Notes: generated from the letters alone by a model not told the origin. A stretch of DNA of 64,000 bases from an uncultured Dialister sp. (GCA_934178345.1 CAKPQG010000010.1:18894-82893); one strand, 5' to 3'. Counted from the stretch's first letter, positions 19,349 through 27,584 are shown. A program made the numbers and translations.

Positions 19349-21430
19349 ATGGGGCTGAGAGATTTATATCTGGAGTCCTGCTATGAGACGGAAAGCAGCA
19401 AGGAACATCTGCTGGAAAAATTCTATATTCCGGTCTTGAAAGCGACGAAGCGGTACTACCGCATTGCGGGCTTTTTCAGCTCGACTGCTTTGACCGTAGC
19501 CGCGGAAGGCATTGAGGGGCTCTGCCAGAATCACGGGCATATGTACCTTCTCGTCTCTCCGCAGCTTTCTCGCAAGGACTTCGAAATCATTCAGAAACAC
19601 CAGCCGCTTGATGAGCACGCGGATCTGTTTCAGGAGCTGAAGCTCGATGAGGCGGCCGATGATCATCTGAAGCTCCTTGCCTACCTGCTGGATCAGGGTT
19701 TTCTGGAAATCAAGATCGTCGTATGCAACAATTCACCGACCAGCCTCTTTCATCAGAAAGTCGGCATCATGATCGATGAGAGGGGAGACATGATTTCCTT
19801 CTCCGGCTCCATCAATGAAACGGCGCAGGCATGGCTGGAAAATATCGAAGAATTCAAAGTCTTCCGCTCTTGGGAGCTGGGACAGCAGGTCTATGTGGAC
19901 GCGGATAAAAAGAAATTCGAGGACTACTGGAGCAATCGCAAGGCGTCCATCGCGACGGTTTACGATATCCCGGAAGCCGTCCGAGAAAAGATCGTCAAGA
20001 TCAAGCCGAAAGATCCATTCGATCTTGAGTGTATGAAGCGATATAAGAAACCTGGTGAAAAGGACCCGATCGGACTCTTCCAGCATCAGAGAGAAGCCGT
20101 GCAGAAATGGAAAAAGAATCAGGGCCGGCTCCTTATGGAAATGGCGACAGGGACAGGGAAGACGCGGACGGCCATCGGCTGCATCTATGAAAAAATGAAA
20201 GAGAAAAAGCCTTTTCTTACGATCGTCGCGACACCGCAGAATACCCTCTCTCGCCAGTGGCAGGCAGATATGGAAAAGGTGGGGGTCTCCTTTGACTACA
20301 GTCTTATCGCGGATGGGACGAACCCGAAGTGGAGGAAAGAACTCGAGAGCATGCTCTTGACATTTTGGAAATACACGAATGCCATCGTGTACACCACACA
20401 TGCCACGGCTTCCTCTGATAAATTTATAGAGCTCATGACAAAGTATAAAGGGGATACGCCGATTCTTTTCATTTGTGATGAAGTCCATGGGATCGGCTCG
20501 GATAAGCAGCAGAAGGCGCTTCTTCCCTGCTATGAGCAGCGTATCGGTCTTTCAGCGACGCCGGAACGTCTCTTTGATGAAGAAGGTACGCAGCTCATCC
20601 GGGACTATTTTGGCAATCAGTCATTCGAATTCGGCCTTTGGGATGCCCTGCATACGAAAAATGAAATCACACAGAAGCCATTCCTGAATCCTTACGTCTA
20701 CCATCCGCTCTTTGTCCATTTGTCCGAGGAAGAAAAGCAGAAGTGGGAAAAGCTGCAGCGAAAAATCAGGCCGCTTGTCTTTACGATCGAGAAGCTGAAA
20801 AAACAACATAAACCGTACCAGAAAGAGAAAAAGGTACTAGACAATCTGTATGAAAAACGTGCTGATATCGTCAAAAATGCAGAAGAAAAGATGGCGGTGC
20901 TGGATGGATTGCTGAATCGTATGGATCCAGACTCGATCCAGGATACGCTTCTCTTCACATCGAATGTGCAGATGGATGGTTGCATGCAGATGCTGGCCGA
21001 GAAGAAAATCACGCGGGCAAAAATCACGGAAGAGATCTCCGCCAGCAAGACGGATAGAGAGACGGGCCTGACAGAACGGCAGGAAATTCTGAAAGGGTTT
21101 GCCGCTCACAGCCTGCAGGTCGTCCTCGGCATCAAGTGCATGGATGAAGGCATCGATATCACGACTGCCCGCGTGGCGATCATCCTGGCAAGCAGTACGA
21201 ATCCTAGAGAGTACATCCAGCGTGTCGGACGTGTCATTCGACCGGCACCGGGGAAACAGATGTCGGAAATCTATGATTTCATCGTTTTGGGCGATCAGGA
21301 TCTTCCGCTCTTAAAGAATGAAGAAAAGCGCGTCGCGCTGATTGCGCAGAATGCCGATAACTATATGGATGTATATCAGTTGTTCAAGGGAAAAGGTGTG
21401 GATTTAAATGAGTATCAGCAAGAGAATTAA
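19349..21430 (+). CDS. phospholipase-D-like nuclease fused to an SF2 helicase
   Basis: A 693-aa fusion. The N-terminal PLD domain (about 1-220) has FHQKVGIMID near 134 and FSGSINETAQAW near 150, an HxK...GSxN signature of nuclease-type PLD proteins. The SF2 motor carries QHQREAVQKW (Q motif) near 247, Walker A MATGTGKT near 264, CDEVHG (DEVH box) near 376, GLSATP near 399 and motif VI QRVGRVIRP near 623. This arrangement is known from restriction and defence helicases. It probably acts on DNA in the cytoplasm. The GGGAGGTG site favours ATG 19349. The 3' end overlaps the following 57-aa frame by 23 bp. Confidence 0.88.
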   Translation: MGLRDLYLESCYETESSKEHLLEKFYIPVLKATKRYYRIAGFFSSTALTVAAEGIEGLCQNHGHMYLLVSPQLSRKDFEIIQKHQPLDEHADLFQELKLDEAADDHLKLLAYLLDQGFLEIKIVVCNNSPTSLFHQKVGIMIDERGDMISFSGSINETAQAWLENIEEFKVFRSWELGQQVYVDADKKKFEDYWSNRKASIATVYDIPEAVREKIVKIKPKDPFDLECMKRYKKPGEKDPIGLFQHQREAVQKWKKNQGRLLMEMATGTGKTRTAIGCIYEKMKEKKPFLTIVATPQNTLSRQWQADMEKVGVSFDYSLIADGTNPKWRKELESMLLTFWKYTNAIVYTTHATASSDKFIELMTKYKGDTPILFICDEVHGIGSDKQQKALLPCYEQRIGLSATPERLFDEEGTQLIRDYFGNQSFEFGLWDALHTKNEITQKPFLNPYVYHPLFVHLSEEEKQKWEKLQRKIRPLVFTIEKLKKQHKPYQKEKKVLDNLYEKRADIVKNAEEKMAVLDGLLNRMDPDSIQDTLLFTSNVQMDGCMQMLAEKKITRAKITEEISASKTDRETGLTERQEILKGFAAHSLQVVLGIKCMDEGIDITTARVAIILASSTNPREYIQRVGRVIRPAPGKQMSEIYDFIVLGDQDLPLLKNEEKRVALIAQNADNYMDVYQLFKGKGVDLNEYQQEN

Positions 21431-21581
21431 AGACCAGATCGAAGCGCTCGATGTGAATCGGAATATGAAAGACCTGATGCTGGATATCCTGGAAGCGCAG
21501 AGCCGTGGGAACAAAAAAGCGTATGATAAAAAGATTCAGGAGCATCTGGATAAGCAGAATAAAAAAGGAGGAGAGGCGTGA
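21408..21581 (+). CDS. 57-residue charged protein between helicase and SMC genes
   Basis: ATG at 21408, inside the end of the helicase gene, opens a 57-codon frame. It starts MSISKRIKDQIEALDVN, is predicted helical, and ends NKKGGEA with a TGA that overlaps the next ATG (TGATG). An AAAGGTG sequence nearby can act as ribosome site, and the double overlap suggests translational coupling. Composition is strongly charged (many K, D, E), compatible with a small partner subunit or coiled coil. No family was recognised. The perfect fit between two coupled genes is the main reason to call it real. Confidence 0.6.
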   Translation: MSISKRIKDQIEALDVNRNMKDLMLDILEAQSRGNKKAYDKKIQEHLDKQNKKGGEA

Positions 21582-23572
21582 TGGGCATTCAGATCGATCG
21601 GCTGTCATTTGTGAATTATCGCCAGTATGGGACGTGTGAAATCAATTTCAAAAAATCGGAGAAGGCTGATACCCAGCTCTTTGCCATCATCGCGCAGAAT
21701 GGTACCGGGAAGACGACGGTGCTGAAGGCGATCACATGGTGCCTCTATGGGAAAGAGAATCCGCGTGAATCGAATGCAAAAACGGAAGCACGGAGCCTGC
21801 CGCTTGTGAACAGCTCGGTCATAGAGAAGGCGAAGGTGGAAGAACGCGTGCCGGTTTCCGTGTCGTTCCGCTTTACCAATGAGTCCCAGGATGTCATCGA
21901 ACTGACCAGAAAAGCATTTTTCATGAAGCACAGCAATGGTGCTGTCACTGGCAGTGCTCCTTCTTTCATGGCGACGGTCACCCCGCACGATAATTCCAAT
22001 ACCAAGACGCTCAGTGAAGAAAATGCGGCCATTCTAGTGAAGCAGTACTTCGACGAAGCTATTTATAATTTCTACTTCTTCGATGGAGAAAAACTGAAGG
22101 ATTTCTTCGCTACGCCGCTGAAAGAGTCGATTTATAATATTGCGCAGGTTAATCTTTTGGAAAATACGATCAATGCGACGAACAATAAAAAGACGACGTT
22201 GAATCGAGCGATTGGCAAAAAATTACCGGACTACGCCAATCTTTTTTCGGAGAAAACAGAGAAGGAGAACTGGATCGCTGCCACGATGAAAGAAATCGAA
22301 CGAGCGAATGGAAAACTGGAAGAAGCCAAGCAGCAAGAAAATTTCTATGATAATAAGCTGATGGGACTGCGTGAAGTAGAGCCATTGCAGCGGGAAAAGA
22401 AGAGTCTGGAGAGAGAAGAAAAAGCGCTGGAACAGGAAGAAGCTAAGAACAAAGCAGAACAAACGGCCATTATCAAAGAATACCTGATATTGCTCACGAT
22501 GTACCCAAGGCTGAAGAGAATCCATCGCTACATCTCGGCTAAAAAAGAAGCGGGAAAACTGCCGCCAAGCATTGATAGAAATCAGATCTTGGAATTGCTG
22601 CACCATAAAGAGCAGCCCTGTCCGCTTTGCCATAGTCATCTGACGGAGGAAGCCATTCAGCATTTGGAAAAAATTCTAAATGAAAATGCGATTTCATCCG
22701 CAACCTCTAATTTTTTAAGCTGCATGATATCGCCGTTGGAGGACTATCTCGCTAGAGCACGGGAGTATATGACTCGGCGTGATGCCTGGCGCCAAAGGGT
22801 CATTGCTACCCAAAAGCGGAAGGCAGAGAATAAGGCGTATCTGGAAGAGAATAACCGCAAACTGGACGCTTATGGTGGCGATGCGGGAACGGCGAATGTA
22901 GCTTTGTGGAATAAAGAACGTGCCCAGGCAAAGGAGAAAATCGACAGCTATAAGAATGAAATCGCAGGCCATAAGGCGATGATCGCCGTCAAAAGTGCAG
23001 AAATCGCCAAACTGGATAAGGAGCTGTCTGTGTATGAGAAGCAATCAGCGATTCAGGAAAAGCAGAGAGAAGAACTGAATGTATTAAAGAAAATTGGCGA
23101 TGGGTTCACAAGGGTCAGAGATGCGATCGTCAATGAAACCAAGAAGGAAATGCAGGAACAGACGTGGAAGACATTCAGCTCGATGATCTGGAAGAAAAAT
23201 ACGTTTGGGAGTATTTCCATTGATGACCAGTACAATGTCGCTGTTTATAATAAAGATGGACATGTGATGACAGATTCTACCGGAGCAACCGAAGCCATGG
23301 CACTGGCGTACGCCTTTACGCTCTCTGTACATCAGGTTTCTGGGAAGAACTGCCCGCTCGTCATCGATTCTCCCTTAGGCCGCGTATCGGATGAAAACAG
23401 AGTGCGCATGGCAAGAGCATTGTTGGAAGTGGCAAAAGATAAGCAGATTATTATGCTCTTTACGCCGGATGAATTTTCCAAGGAAGTATCTGATATGTAT
23501 GACAAAGAGGCAACCATTAGAACGCTTCGTCTTTCGGCAGATGAAAGTGTAGTAGAAGGGGTGGATCGATAA
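21581..23572 (+). CDS. SMC/DndD-like ATPase with zinc hook
   Basis: A 663-aa ABC-type ATPase of the Rad50/SMC/DndD kind. The N-terminal strand FVNYRQYGTCEINF is followed by Walker A AQNGTGKTTVLK near 37. FYFFDGEKLKDFF near 165 is the Q-loop-like segment typical of DndD relatives. Long coiled coils cover about 220-350 and 400-540, separated by the zinc-hook motif CPLCHSHL near 346. A signature helix TGATEAMALAYAF lies near 567, and Walker B CPLVIDSPLGR near 590. It presumably tethers or senses DNA ends using ATP, with the PLD-helicase as partner. ATG 21581 is preferred over GTG 21578 because AGGAGGAG is then 7 bp away. No DndB/C/E gene is nearby. Confidence 0.87.
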   Translation: MGIQIDRLSFVNYRQYGTCEINFKKSEKADTQLFAIIAQNGTGKTTVLKAITWCLYGKENPRESNAKTEARSLPLVNSSVIEKAKVEERVPVSVSFRFTNESQDVIELTRKAFFMKHSNGAVTGSAPSFMATVTPHDNSNTKTLSEENAAILVKQYFDEAIYNFYFFDGEKLKDFFATPLKESIYNIAQVNLLENTINATNNKKTTLNRAIGKKLPDYANLFSEKTEKENWIAATMKEIERANGKLEEAKQQENFYDNKLMGLREVEPLQREKKSLEREEKALEQEEAKNKAEQTAIIKEYLILLTMYPRLKRIHRYISAKKEAGKLPPSIDRNQILELLHHKEQPCPLCHSHLTEEAIQHLEKILNENAISSATSNFLSCMISPLEDYLARAREYMTRRDAWRQRVIATQKRKAENKAYLEENNRKLDAYGGDAGTANVALWNKERAQAKEKIDSYKNEIAGHKAMIAVKSAEIAKLDKELSVYEKQSAIQEKQREELNVLKKIGDGFTRVRDAIVNETKKEMQEQTWKTFSSMIWKKNTFGSISIDDQYNVAVYNKDGHVMTDSTGATEAMALAYAFTLSVHQVSGKNCPLVIDSPLGRVSDENRVRMARALLEVAKDKQIIMLFTPDEFSKEVSDMYDKEATIRTLRLSADESVVEGVDR

Positions 23573-23994
23573 TGGCAGATAGAGCGTATATTGCGGACGA
23601 AAATAGGGACTACATCAATACCCATGGGAATATCCTCGATCTCGAAGCGACGCCGAATAAGGAAATCTTTTTTCTCACCATGGCACTTGGCATGGACGTG
23701 CTGAAAAAGCTGCCAACCAAAAAGACGGGCTGGATTCTCTTTAAGACATTTGATACCCGTGACCAGGCTCTGATCCAGGCGCTGCGTCTGGGGGCAGAGG
23801 ATGTGAATGAAGAAAATATCAATGATTTTACCGACTTTGACAAGTGTATAGACTATGCAGAGCAGTGTTCGGAAGCAGGCTTTGAAAAGCTTAGGCAGAT
23901 GGTCGCAGATGCAGATGGTGATAACACGACGCTGCAGGATCGCTTGATGAATGAGCTGGATCGTCTGTATCGAATGAACGTAGAGGGAAAGTAG
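23572..23994 (+). CDS. 140-aa island protein of unknown function, possible -1 frameshift product
   Basis: Starts at an ATG sharing one base with the SMC stop (TAATG), so it is translationally coupled. The acidic, helical 140-aa product (NKEIFFLTMALGMDVLKKL near 28-46; TFDTRDQALIQALRLG near 63) has no family I recognise. Its size and position after a DndD-like gene recall DndE, but the sequence does not. The zero frame stops at a TAG that directly follows the heptamer GGGAAAG. The -1 frame continues open for 22 more codons (next entry). It is the last gene of the operon. Confidence 0.72.
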   Translation: MADRAYIADENRDYINTHGNILDLEATPNKEIFFLTMALGMDVLKKLPTKKTGWILFKTFDTRDQALIQALRLGAEDVNEENINDFTDFDKCIDYAEQCSEAGFEKLRQMVADADGDNTTLQDRLMNELDRLYRMNVEGK

Positions 23995-24059
23995 ATTTCA
24001 TCGATCTTGAGCATGCAGACGCAAGCCTCATGGCGCTGAAAGAAAAACTGGCAGAATGA
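23985..24059 (+). other. -1 frame extension after a GGGAAAG slippery heptamer
   Basis: The zero-frame codons are GAG GGA AAG TAG. Slipping by -1 on G-GGA-AAG gives GGG AAA GTA GAT TTC and then FIDLEHADASLMALKEKLAE to TGA at 24059. The heptamer fits the X-XXY-YYZ pattern of programmed -1 frameshifting, and the stop in the next codon would stall the ribosome at the right place. No internal start codon with a ribosome site explains the extension. A simple frameshift mutation is the alternative. Confidence 0.4.
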
Positions 24060-24098
24060 CGAAGGCTGTCTGTTTCGTTAGAATGAGTTTATAAAACC

Positions 24099-24180
24099 GT
24101 CTTGTCGATGAGACAGAAACCGTGCTATATTGTCTTATGAATGAGACAAAACAGCACGGTTTTTGTCTTATGTATGAGAC
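24099..24180 (+). promoter_or_regulatory. promoter with three phased palindromic operators
   Basis: GTCTTGTCGATGAGAC (24099-24114), GTCTTATGAATGAGAC (24132-24147) and GTCTTATGTATGAGAC (24165-24180) share the dyad GTCTNATNNATNAGAC and start exactly 33 bp apart, three helical turns. A promoter TTGTCG (24102-24107), 18-bp spacer, TATATT (24126-24131) overlaps the first operator and touches the second. AAACCGTGCT and AGCACGGTTT also form a dyad around the middle operator, which could double as a terminator for the operon upstream. A repressor binding one DNA face cooperatively is the natural reading. Confidence 0.7.
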
Positions 24181-24204
24181 AACAGGAGAAAGAAGGCAGA
24201 AGAA

Positions 24205-24849
24205 ATGGGTTTTCGTTTTCAGCGGCGGATCAAGATCATGCCGGGGGTGACGCTGAATGTCGGGAAGCGCGGGGTCTCGACGTCGATCGGACGGCGCGGG
24301 GCGCATATCACGTTCGGACAGAATGGTGTTCGGACGACGGTGGGGATCCCGGGGACGGGGATCTCTTATACGTCACTTTCGAAGCCTTCGCACGCGCCGG
24401 AGGCGGGGAGCCGGGAGGCGTCGTGGCCGCATCTTGCAAAGTGTCCGTACTGCGGGCATGGGATGCGGAAGCGTTGGGATCGATGCCCGGCATGTCATCA
24501 TCCGCTGGAGCAGCCGCTGCCGGAGGATGCGGTGCGTTGCCGAGGGTGCGGGCGGGTGTATGAGGGGAATATGCTCCGTTTCTGCCCGGCGTGCGGGTGC
24601 CGGCTGTTGGATACGCCGGTGGAGATCCTGCCGGAGTTGACGGCGGAGGAGCGCGCGCAGTATGCGGCGGGGCACTGCGAGGTGTGTCCGCATTGCCGTG
24701 GTTCGGTGCCGGATGTCGTGGGGCTGAAGTATTGCCCGCATTGCGGCTTCGAGGTCTCGACAAAGAAGAATCGGCAGGCGCTTGCGGAGAAGTTCTTCTA
24801 CGGTCTCTTCGTGGCGATCCTGATGATAGGTCTTTTTGTTATGATGTAG
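24205..24849 (+). CDS. DUF4236 protein with zinc ribbons and a C-terminal membrane anchor
   Basis: Residues 1-58 match the DUF4236 pattern: MGFRFQRRIKIMPGVTLNVG, then RGVSTSIGRRGAHITFG, then VGIPGTGISYT. Three zinc-ribbon-like modules follow. They are CPYCGHG...CPAC near 75-90, CRGCG...CPACGC near 112-133, and CPHCRG...CPHCGF near 160-180. A single hydrophobic segment near 195-212 ends the protein, so the ribbons probably face the cytoplasm on a tail-anchored protein. The coding sequence is noticeably richer in GC than the operon before it. The start ATG follows AGGAGAAAGAAGG. Expression should be controlled by the three operators upstream. Role unknown. Confidence 0.85.
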   Translation: MGFRFQRRIKIMPGVTLNVGKRGVSTSIGRRGAHITFGQNGVRTTVGIPGTGISYTSLSKPSHAPEAGSREASWPHLAKCPYCGHGMRKRWDRCPACHHPLEQPLPEDAVRCRGCGRVYEGNMLRFCPACGCRLLDTPVEILPELTAEERAQYAAGHCEVCPHCRGSVPDVVGLKYCPHCGFEVSTKKNRQALAEKFFYGLFVAILMIGLFVMM

Positions 24850-24924
24850 GATGTGAAAAGTCCGCTTCTTGCTTTGTTGGTTTGCCCACGGGGCGTGCCG
24901 TCCTTTGATTCCGTTTGAAAGCCT

Positions 24925-25075
24925 CGCTTGAATGAGAAATTAGAAATGAGAAATGCGAAATGGTGGTGCGGCGCATAAAAATATAGAAGCGCCGCGAAGT
25001 ATAAATAATGGCGATGCACGAAGATGGTATTTAGTCACCAGTCACTAGTCACTCCTAATCCCTAGCCACTCATCC
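24925..25075. repeat. first heptamer mosaic after the island
   Basis: GAGAAATTAGAAAT units, the GTGCGGCGCATAA...GCGCCGC hairpin, the GCGATGCACGAAGATGGTAT core and CAGTCACTAGTCACT/TAATCCC 7-mers. It marks the return of the genome-typical spacers. The rest of 24850-25206 holds only an AT-rich promoter region (TTATAC near 25178). Confidence 0.8.
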
Positions 25076-25206
25076 CTGTTTTCGGCTTTTTCTTGCGTCT
25101 TGGCGGGGGAGCCTCCGCCTCTTATTATCTCCTTGTAGCTCTCTTGAAAAGATGGTAAAATAAAACTTTGGAACTTATTATACAAGAAAGAGGACTGGTG
25201 AGAGAT

Positions 25207-25830
25207 ATGAGACAGAAGGGGAACAACTTTGTGGAGTATGCCCTCATGCTGGGCCTGGTGGTCGGGATCGGATGGGGCGTTTTGGGGTCTTACGGAGACG
25301 GGATTCCTAGGATCTTTGGCTCCGCCGCAGAGCTTCTTCAAGCGGGGAGCAAAAGTGATAAGGTCTATGACCGTCACATGAAGTGGCTGAAGGATACGCT
25401 TCTTGCGCTCGCGAAACAGGAGACGAGCCCTGGGTTCACCTCGTTTGAAGACTTCATGGGCGGAACGAATGGAAAAAATTTCAATCTAAGAAATGGCCCA
25501 CAGTTTACGATGAAGGATGGGCAGATCGATAGTGACAGTCTGTCGAAATTTGTGAAACAGATCGATTCCACTGCACTCCAAAATGACAGCTGGGCGATGG
25601 TCGGTTATAAGGAAAATGGCCAGCTGTACTATGCGGTCGCCATTTACAGCCCGGATAAGAATGGCGGGAAGACACTGGCCAATCAGACGGCGGGGACGAA
25701 GGTCACGACGGATGTGTATCGGGTGGATCCTTTTACGAATGAGATCCGGCGTCTGGAGAATAATAGGTCGATGCAGGTGGTAGTGAACACAAATAATGGA
25801 TATACGTATCATGTCCTTCGTGATCTGTAA
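25207..25830 (+). CDS. Flp-pilin-like secreted protein
   Basis: A 207-aa protein whose N-terminus, MRQKGNNFVEYALMLGLVVG, has the class III (Flp/Tad) prepilin pattern. A short basic leader ends at Gly, and VEY with a conserved Glu five residues later begins a single hydrophobic helix. The remaining 170 residues are polar, much longer than Flp (50-80 aa), so this is a pseudopilin or a TadE-like minor subunit. ATG 25207 is chosen because TTATAC at about 25178 places transcription start near 25190 and GGTGAG serves as ribosome site. A GTG at 25198 is possible. A TadG-like gene lies 2.4 kb downstream. No Tad ATPase or prepilin peptidase is in the window. Confidence 0.65.
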   Translation: MRQKGNNFVEYALMLGLVVGIGWGVLGSYGDGIPRIFGSAAELLQAGSKSDKVYDRHMKWLKDTLLALAKQETSPGFTSFEDFMGGTNGKNFNLRNGPQFTMKDGQIDSDSLSKFVKQIDSTALQNDSWAMVGYKENGQLYYAVAIYSPDKNGGKTLANQTAGTKVTTDVYRVDPFTNEIRRLENNRSMQVVVNTNNGYTYHVLRDL

Positions 25831-25846
25831 TGAGAAGTACAGAGAG

Positions 25847-25879
25847 AAACGCACAGGCTTTTCCGCCTGTGCGTTTTTG
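25847..25879 (+). terminator. terminator of the pilin-like gene
   Basis: AAACGCACAGGC pairs with GCCTGTGCGTTT around TTTTCC, followed by TTG, 17 bp past the stop. Confidence 0.92.
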
Positions 25880-25934
25880 CGTAGAGGAATGCCGCTTTCG
25901 CTTTCCTTTTCTTCTACGAACTGTCATATAAATA

Positions 25935-25943
25935 TGCTATAAT
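25935..25943 (+). promoter_or_regulatory. extended -10 promoter of prfC
   Basis: TGCTATAAT, 33 bp before the ATG. The same TGCTATAAT box precedes the Rpn gene and lspA in this window. Confidence 0.7.
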
Positions 25944-25975
25944 GAAGCGATGTATATTTTTGATTGAGGTGTAAT

Positions 25976-27583
25976 ATGACTGACTTAGAAGAAATCAAAC
26001 GCCGCCGGACGTTTGCGATCATTTCCCACCCGGATGCCGGCAAGACGACATTGACGGAAAAATTACTGCTTTACGGGGGCGCGATCCATCTCGCGGGCTC
26101 TGTCAAGGCGAGGAAGACGGCGCGCTATGCGGTGTCTGACTGGATGGAGATCGAAAAACAGCGCGGGATCTCTGTCACGAGTTCGGTGCTGCAGTTCGAC
26201 TACCAGGGCTGCCGCATCAATATACTGGATACCCCGGGGCATGCGGACTTTTCGGAAGATACCTACCGCACGCTGATGGCTGTCGACTCGGCGGTCATGG
26301 TCATCGATGTGGCGAAGGGCGTCGAAGCGCAGACGAAGAAGCTCTTCAAGGTCTGCTCGGATCGCGGGATCCCGATCTTCACTTTCGTGAATAAGATCGA
26401 CCATTTTGGTAAGAATCCGTTCGACTTGATGGCGGACATTGAAGATGTGCTTGGCATCCGCTCCTGCCCGATGAACTGGCCGATCGGGGTGAATGGCGAC
26501 TACACGGGCATCTATGACCGTGAGACGGAGATGTGCCATATCTTCATCAAGGACAATGCACATGGCGTGAAGAAGCTGGAAGTGATTTCCGGCAAAATCG
26601 ATGACGAAACCATCATTTCTCAGGTCGGACAGGACGTGCTCGATGCACTCCGTGATGACCTGGAGCTTCTCGATGAAGCGGGCGATCCCTTCGATGCGGA
26701 AAAAGTCGCCAAAGGGGAGCTGACACCGATGTTCTTCGGTTCGGCTATGACGAATTTCGGCGTACAGCCGTTTCTGGAGAAATATCTCGAGCTCGCGCCG
26801 CCGCCGGAAGCGAGGAAGACGCTCGAAGGTACCATCGAGCCGGAAAATCCGGCGTTCTCCGGTTTCATTTTCAAAATCCAGGCGAACATGGACCCGAAGC
26901 ATCATGACCGTGTCGCTTTCATGCGTATCTGCTCAGGCGTCTTCGAGAAAGGCATCACCGTCCTGCATCGCCAGAGCGGCAAGATGCTCCGCCTCTCCCA
27001 GCCGCAGCAGTTCCTCGCGACGGAAAGACAGACGGTCGAGAAAGCCTACCCGGGCGACATCATCGGCCTTTTCGATACCGGTGAGCTCGGTGTCGGCGAT
27101 ACCGTCTGCGAGAAGAAGCATCCGGTCACCTTCATCGATTTCCCGGTCTTCCCGCCGGAGCTTTTTGCCCGCCTGTCTCCGGAGAGCAGCATGAAGAGAA
27201 AGCAGTTCCTGAACGGTGTCTCCCAGCTCGCGCAGGAAGGGGCGATCCAGGTCTACAAGCAGCCGTATGTGATGGAGTCTTTCATCATCGGCGCTGTCGG
27301 CCAGCTGCAGTTCGAAGTCATGAAGTACCGTCTGGAAAATGAATATAATGTCCATGTGAATCTGGAACCGCTCTCCTACACCGCGGCTCGCTGGACGGAG
27401 GGCGATATCCCGCCGGAAGAGCTCATCGGCATCGACAATGCGATGGTCGTCTATGACCGCCGCGAGCGCCCCGTCTACCTCTTGCCGAATGCCTGGCAGG
27501 CCGGCTGGCTCGCTCAGAGAAATCCGAAAGTCACCTTCCTCGAAAGCCCGCCGCTCGGCGTGGCGATGCTGGAAGGAAATTAA
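25976..27583 (+). CDS. prfC: peptide chain release factor 3
   Basis: Translational GTPase that recycles RF1/RF2 from the ribosome. The 535-aa protein has G1 SHPDAGKTTLTEKLL near 18, switch II/G3 DTPGHADFSEDTYR near 85 and G4 FVNKIDHFGKNPFDL near 140, which is the RF3-specific form. The SYTAARW segment is near 470. It differs from EF-G by the absence of domain IV. Length is typical. ATG 25976 sits 6 bp after GAGGTG; an in-frame TTG at 25964 is less likely. It stands alone. Confidence 0.96.
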   Translation: MTDLEEIKRRRTFAIISHPDAGKTTLTEKLLLYGGAIHLAGSVKARKTARYAVSDWMEIEKQRGISVTSSVLQFDYQGCRINILDTPGHADFSEDTYRTLMAVDSAVMVIDVAKGVEAQTKKLFKVCSDRGIPIFTFVNKIDHFGKNPFDLMADIEDVLGIRSCPMNWPIGVNGDYTGIYDRETEMCHIFIKDNAHGVKKLEVISGKIDDETIISQVGQDVLDALRDDLELLDEAGDPFDAEKVAKGELTPMFFGSAMTNFGVQPFLEKYLELAPPPEARKTLEGTIEPENPAFSGFIFKIQANMDPKHHDRVAFMRICSGVFEKGITVLHRQSGKMLRLSQPQQFLATERQTVEKAYPGDIIGLFDTGELGVGDTVCEKKHPVTFIDFPVFPPELFARLSPESSMKRKQFLNGVSQLAQEGAIQVYKQPYVMESFIIGAVGQLQFEVMKYRLENEYNVHVNLEPLSYTAARWTEGDIPPEELIGIDNAMVVYDRRERPVYLLPNAWQAGWLAQRNPKVTFLESPPLGVAMLEGN

Positions 27584-27584
27584 A

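Noticed and set aside
14109..23994. Assignment of the island as a Dnd phosphorothioation system
   Set aside because: Only a DndD-like ATPase is present. The DndC (PAPS-reductase-like), DndB and DndE sequences are absent, and the accompanying genes differ.
24308..24763. Long open frames on the minus strand and in other phases over the DUF4236 gene
   Set aside because: High GC in this gene keeps all frames open. Only the frame with DUF4236 and zinc ribbons has family support.
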